Shown here one piece after another: positions 62,954 to 64,000 of a stretch of DNA of 64,000 nucleotides. The stretch covers positions 1 through 64,000 of the forward strand of contig CAZDCD010000012.1 in NCBI GenBank assembly GCA_964503885.1, read 5' to 3'. Below the pieces are notes generated by a model. The model did not search any database. It was given only the letters and a program-made list of their open reading frames with translations, and was not told the DNA's origin. Every line of letters starts with the position of its first letter. The first letter of the stretch is position 1. The DNA is from CAZDCD01 sp964503885. Lineage in GTDB: Bacteria; Bacteroidota; Bacteroidia; Bacteroidales; UBA10428. A program made the position numbers and the translations under genes.

Positions 62954-64000
62954 TTATTTAGTAGAACTTGCGGAATAACCCGGATTTTGGAATTGCTCCC
63001 TATTCGGGTCATTTACAGCATCGATCTGGCTCTGCGGAATAGGTCTGACCAGATGAAAAGCCTGAACATTCGGGCCTCCATCAGGATTATCTGCACGAAC
63101 CCTTTCAAGAAGAACAGAACTTCCGTCACTATATTTCCTGATCGCGAGATCTGCCCATCTCGACCATTCACCCGCCATTTCTCGTGAACGTTCATCTAAA
63201 ATATAGTCAAGGTCAATACTGTCAGCCGTTGCAGCGATATTAGCATATGCGGCATCTACCGCAGCCTGGGAACGTCCCGGTTTATAAGCCGCACGTTTTT
63301 TAAGAACATTGACAAGGGTTGAAGCCTCATCATTATGACCCAGTATCATAGCCGCTTCTGCAGCAAGCAAATACGTTTCGGCCAGTCTGAGGACCGGATA
63401 GGGTCGTCCGGATACATCATTATAGTTAACCCTGAGGCTGTCGTCATATTTTCTGAGTGCCGGATGCATAATATAAGTTGTATGCTGGTTTGTATACCAG
63501 TCATCCGGACCCACAACAAAATAATTGACTCCACGACTGGCTATTGCATCTGCTTCTGCCTGTGTATCAGGCATATACCAGGCAGTATCACCAACCACCA
63601 TTCCACGTGTTGCCAGGAAATCAACATAGTCTTGATATCCCTGTGTACCCGGATCATTAACACTCGCAGTCCGGTAGAGTGTTCTGAAGGTATTATAATA
63701 CCTTGAATCATTAGTTTTATCGGCAAAGCACTCCATCGTTAACCATTTTGTAGGCGCTATTTTTCTAAGTGGTCGCTGATATGCCAGTGGACGTCCGTCA
63801 ATCAGGGATACACCTCCAATACTTTGCTGGTAACTTGGAATAAATAGATTATTGGCGATGTTCACTTTTTCGGTAAAATCAGTCGATGGACTAAATATTT
63901 CATTATTTACCTGATCTCCGGGTATACGTTCAACCGAATACAGAATTTCAGAATTATAATCATAACCCTGTTTAAAGACTTTACCAAAATCCTGCAGCAG
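62954..64000 (-). CDS. SusD/RagB-family nutrient-binding lipoprotein (partial)
   Basis: The 349 C-terminal residues of a SusD-family protein; the frame is open to the right edge, so the signal peptide and N-terminal TPR helices lie outside. Typical pieces are NNEIFSPSTDF, PYPVLRLAETYLLAAEAAMILGHNDEA, VNVLKKRAA, DSIDLDYILDERSREMAGEWSRW and the C-terminal PIPQSQIDAVNDPNREQFQNPGY. SusD proteins cap a SusC TonB-dependent transporter, whose gene is expected just beyond the window. Any internal start within the part seen is not real. Confidence 0.95.
   Translation of the reverse strand: MLQDFGKVFKQGYDYNSEILYSVERIPGDQVNNEIFSPSTDFTEKVNIANNLFIPSYQQSIGGVSLIDGRPLAYQRPLRKIAPTKWLTMECFADKTNDSRYYNTFRTLYRTASVNDPGTQGYQDYVDFLATRGMVVGDTAWYMPDTQAEADAIASRGVNYFVVGPDDWYTNQHTTYIMHPALRKYDDSLRVNYNDVSGRPYPVLRLAETYLLAAEAAMILGHNDEASTLVNVLKKRAAYKPGRSQAAVDAAYANIAATADSIDLDYILDERSREMAGEWSRWADLAIRKYSDGSSVLLERVRADNPDGGPNVQAFHLVRPIPQSQIDAVNDPNREQFQNPGYSASSTK

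Noticed and set aside
1..64000. CRISPR arrays, tRNA or rRNA genes, riboswitches, phage genes, intact transposases
   Set aside because: Looked for by eye on both strands; no regular repeat-spacer pattern, cloverleaf, rRNA core or transposase motif was found.

Overview
The window looks like chromosomal DNA of a free-living or host-associated Bacteroidota bacterium, probably order Bacteroidales/Marinilabiliales. The basis is a SusD-type protein, two proteins with type IX secretion (T9SS) C-terminal sorting domains, many SPII lipoproteins, short AT-rich leaders with TAnnTTTG -7 boxes and almost no Shine-Dalgarno sequences, a folP-cdaA pair, and a tmk / DoxX-family / tpiA run. No rRNA, tRNA, CRISPR array or intact insertion sequence was seen.

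Layout. 1-2.2 kb is an accessory patch with a HicAB and a ParE-type toxin-antitoxin pair, a relic of an XRE-type regulator and extragenic hairpin repeats. 2.2-9.4 kb carries a sodium:solute symporter, a small lipoprotein, an M49-like metallopeptidase, a secreted esterase and a neurotransmitter-type sodium symporter preceded by an array of TTATCGT half-sites. 9.4-20 kb holds mutS2 and a giant alpha-2-macroglobulin lipoprotein with an intact thioester motif, divergent from pbpC. 20-22.3 kb has nth and the first copy of an uncharacterised two-gene secreted module. 22.3-33 kb is housekeeping: uvrA, an ECF sigma factor with a TTG start and a rare strong Shine-Dalgarno, mdh, cdaA-folP, tmk, a DoxX-type membrane protein, tpiA and prmA.

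33-39.9 kb has a 1505-residue exported protein of unknown function, a polysaccharide-deacetylase-like protein and nfo. 40-49 kb has a two-domain thioredoxin-like protein, the second copy of the two-gene secreted module, an ABCG-type transporter with a long N-terminal helical extension, and divergently a response regulator fused to what looks like a catalytically dead PP2C/SpoIIE domain followed by an outer-membrane barrel protein with a TTG start. 49-54.5 kb has pabB, tilS, a HEAT-like protein, a dihydroorotate-dehydrogenase-like protein and a YggS-type PLP protein.

54.7-64 kb is a carbohydrate locus: a T9SS-exported GH10 xylanase, a sialate-O-acetylesterase-type esterase, a decayed GH2 (glucuronidase-like) pseudogene, a T9SS protein built from a tandem 200-residue duplication plus Ig-like domains, a TIG-domain surface lipoprotein, and a SusD gene running off the right end (SusC is expected beyond it). 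The enzymes suggest an acetylated xylan-type substrate.

The best candidates for something undescribed are the duplicated lipoprotein + four-cysteine secreted protein module (20.9-22.3 kb and 41.2-42.5 kb), the response regulator with a pseudophosphatase output domain next to the ABCG fusion, and the giant exported protein with an internal winged-helix-like segment.
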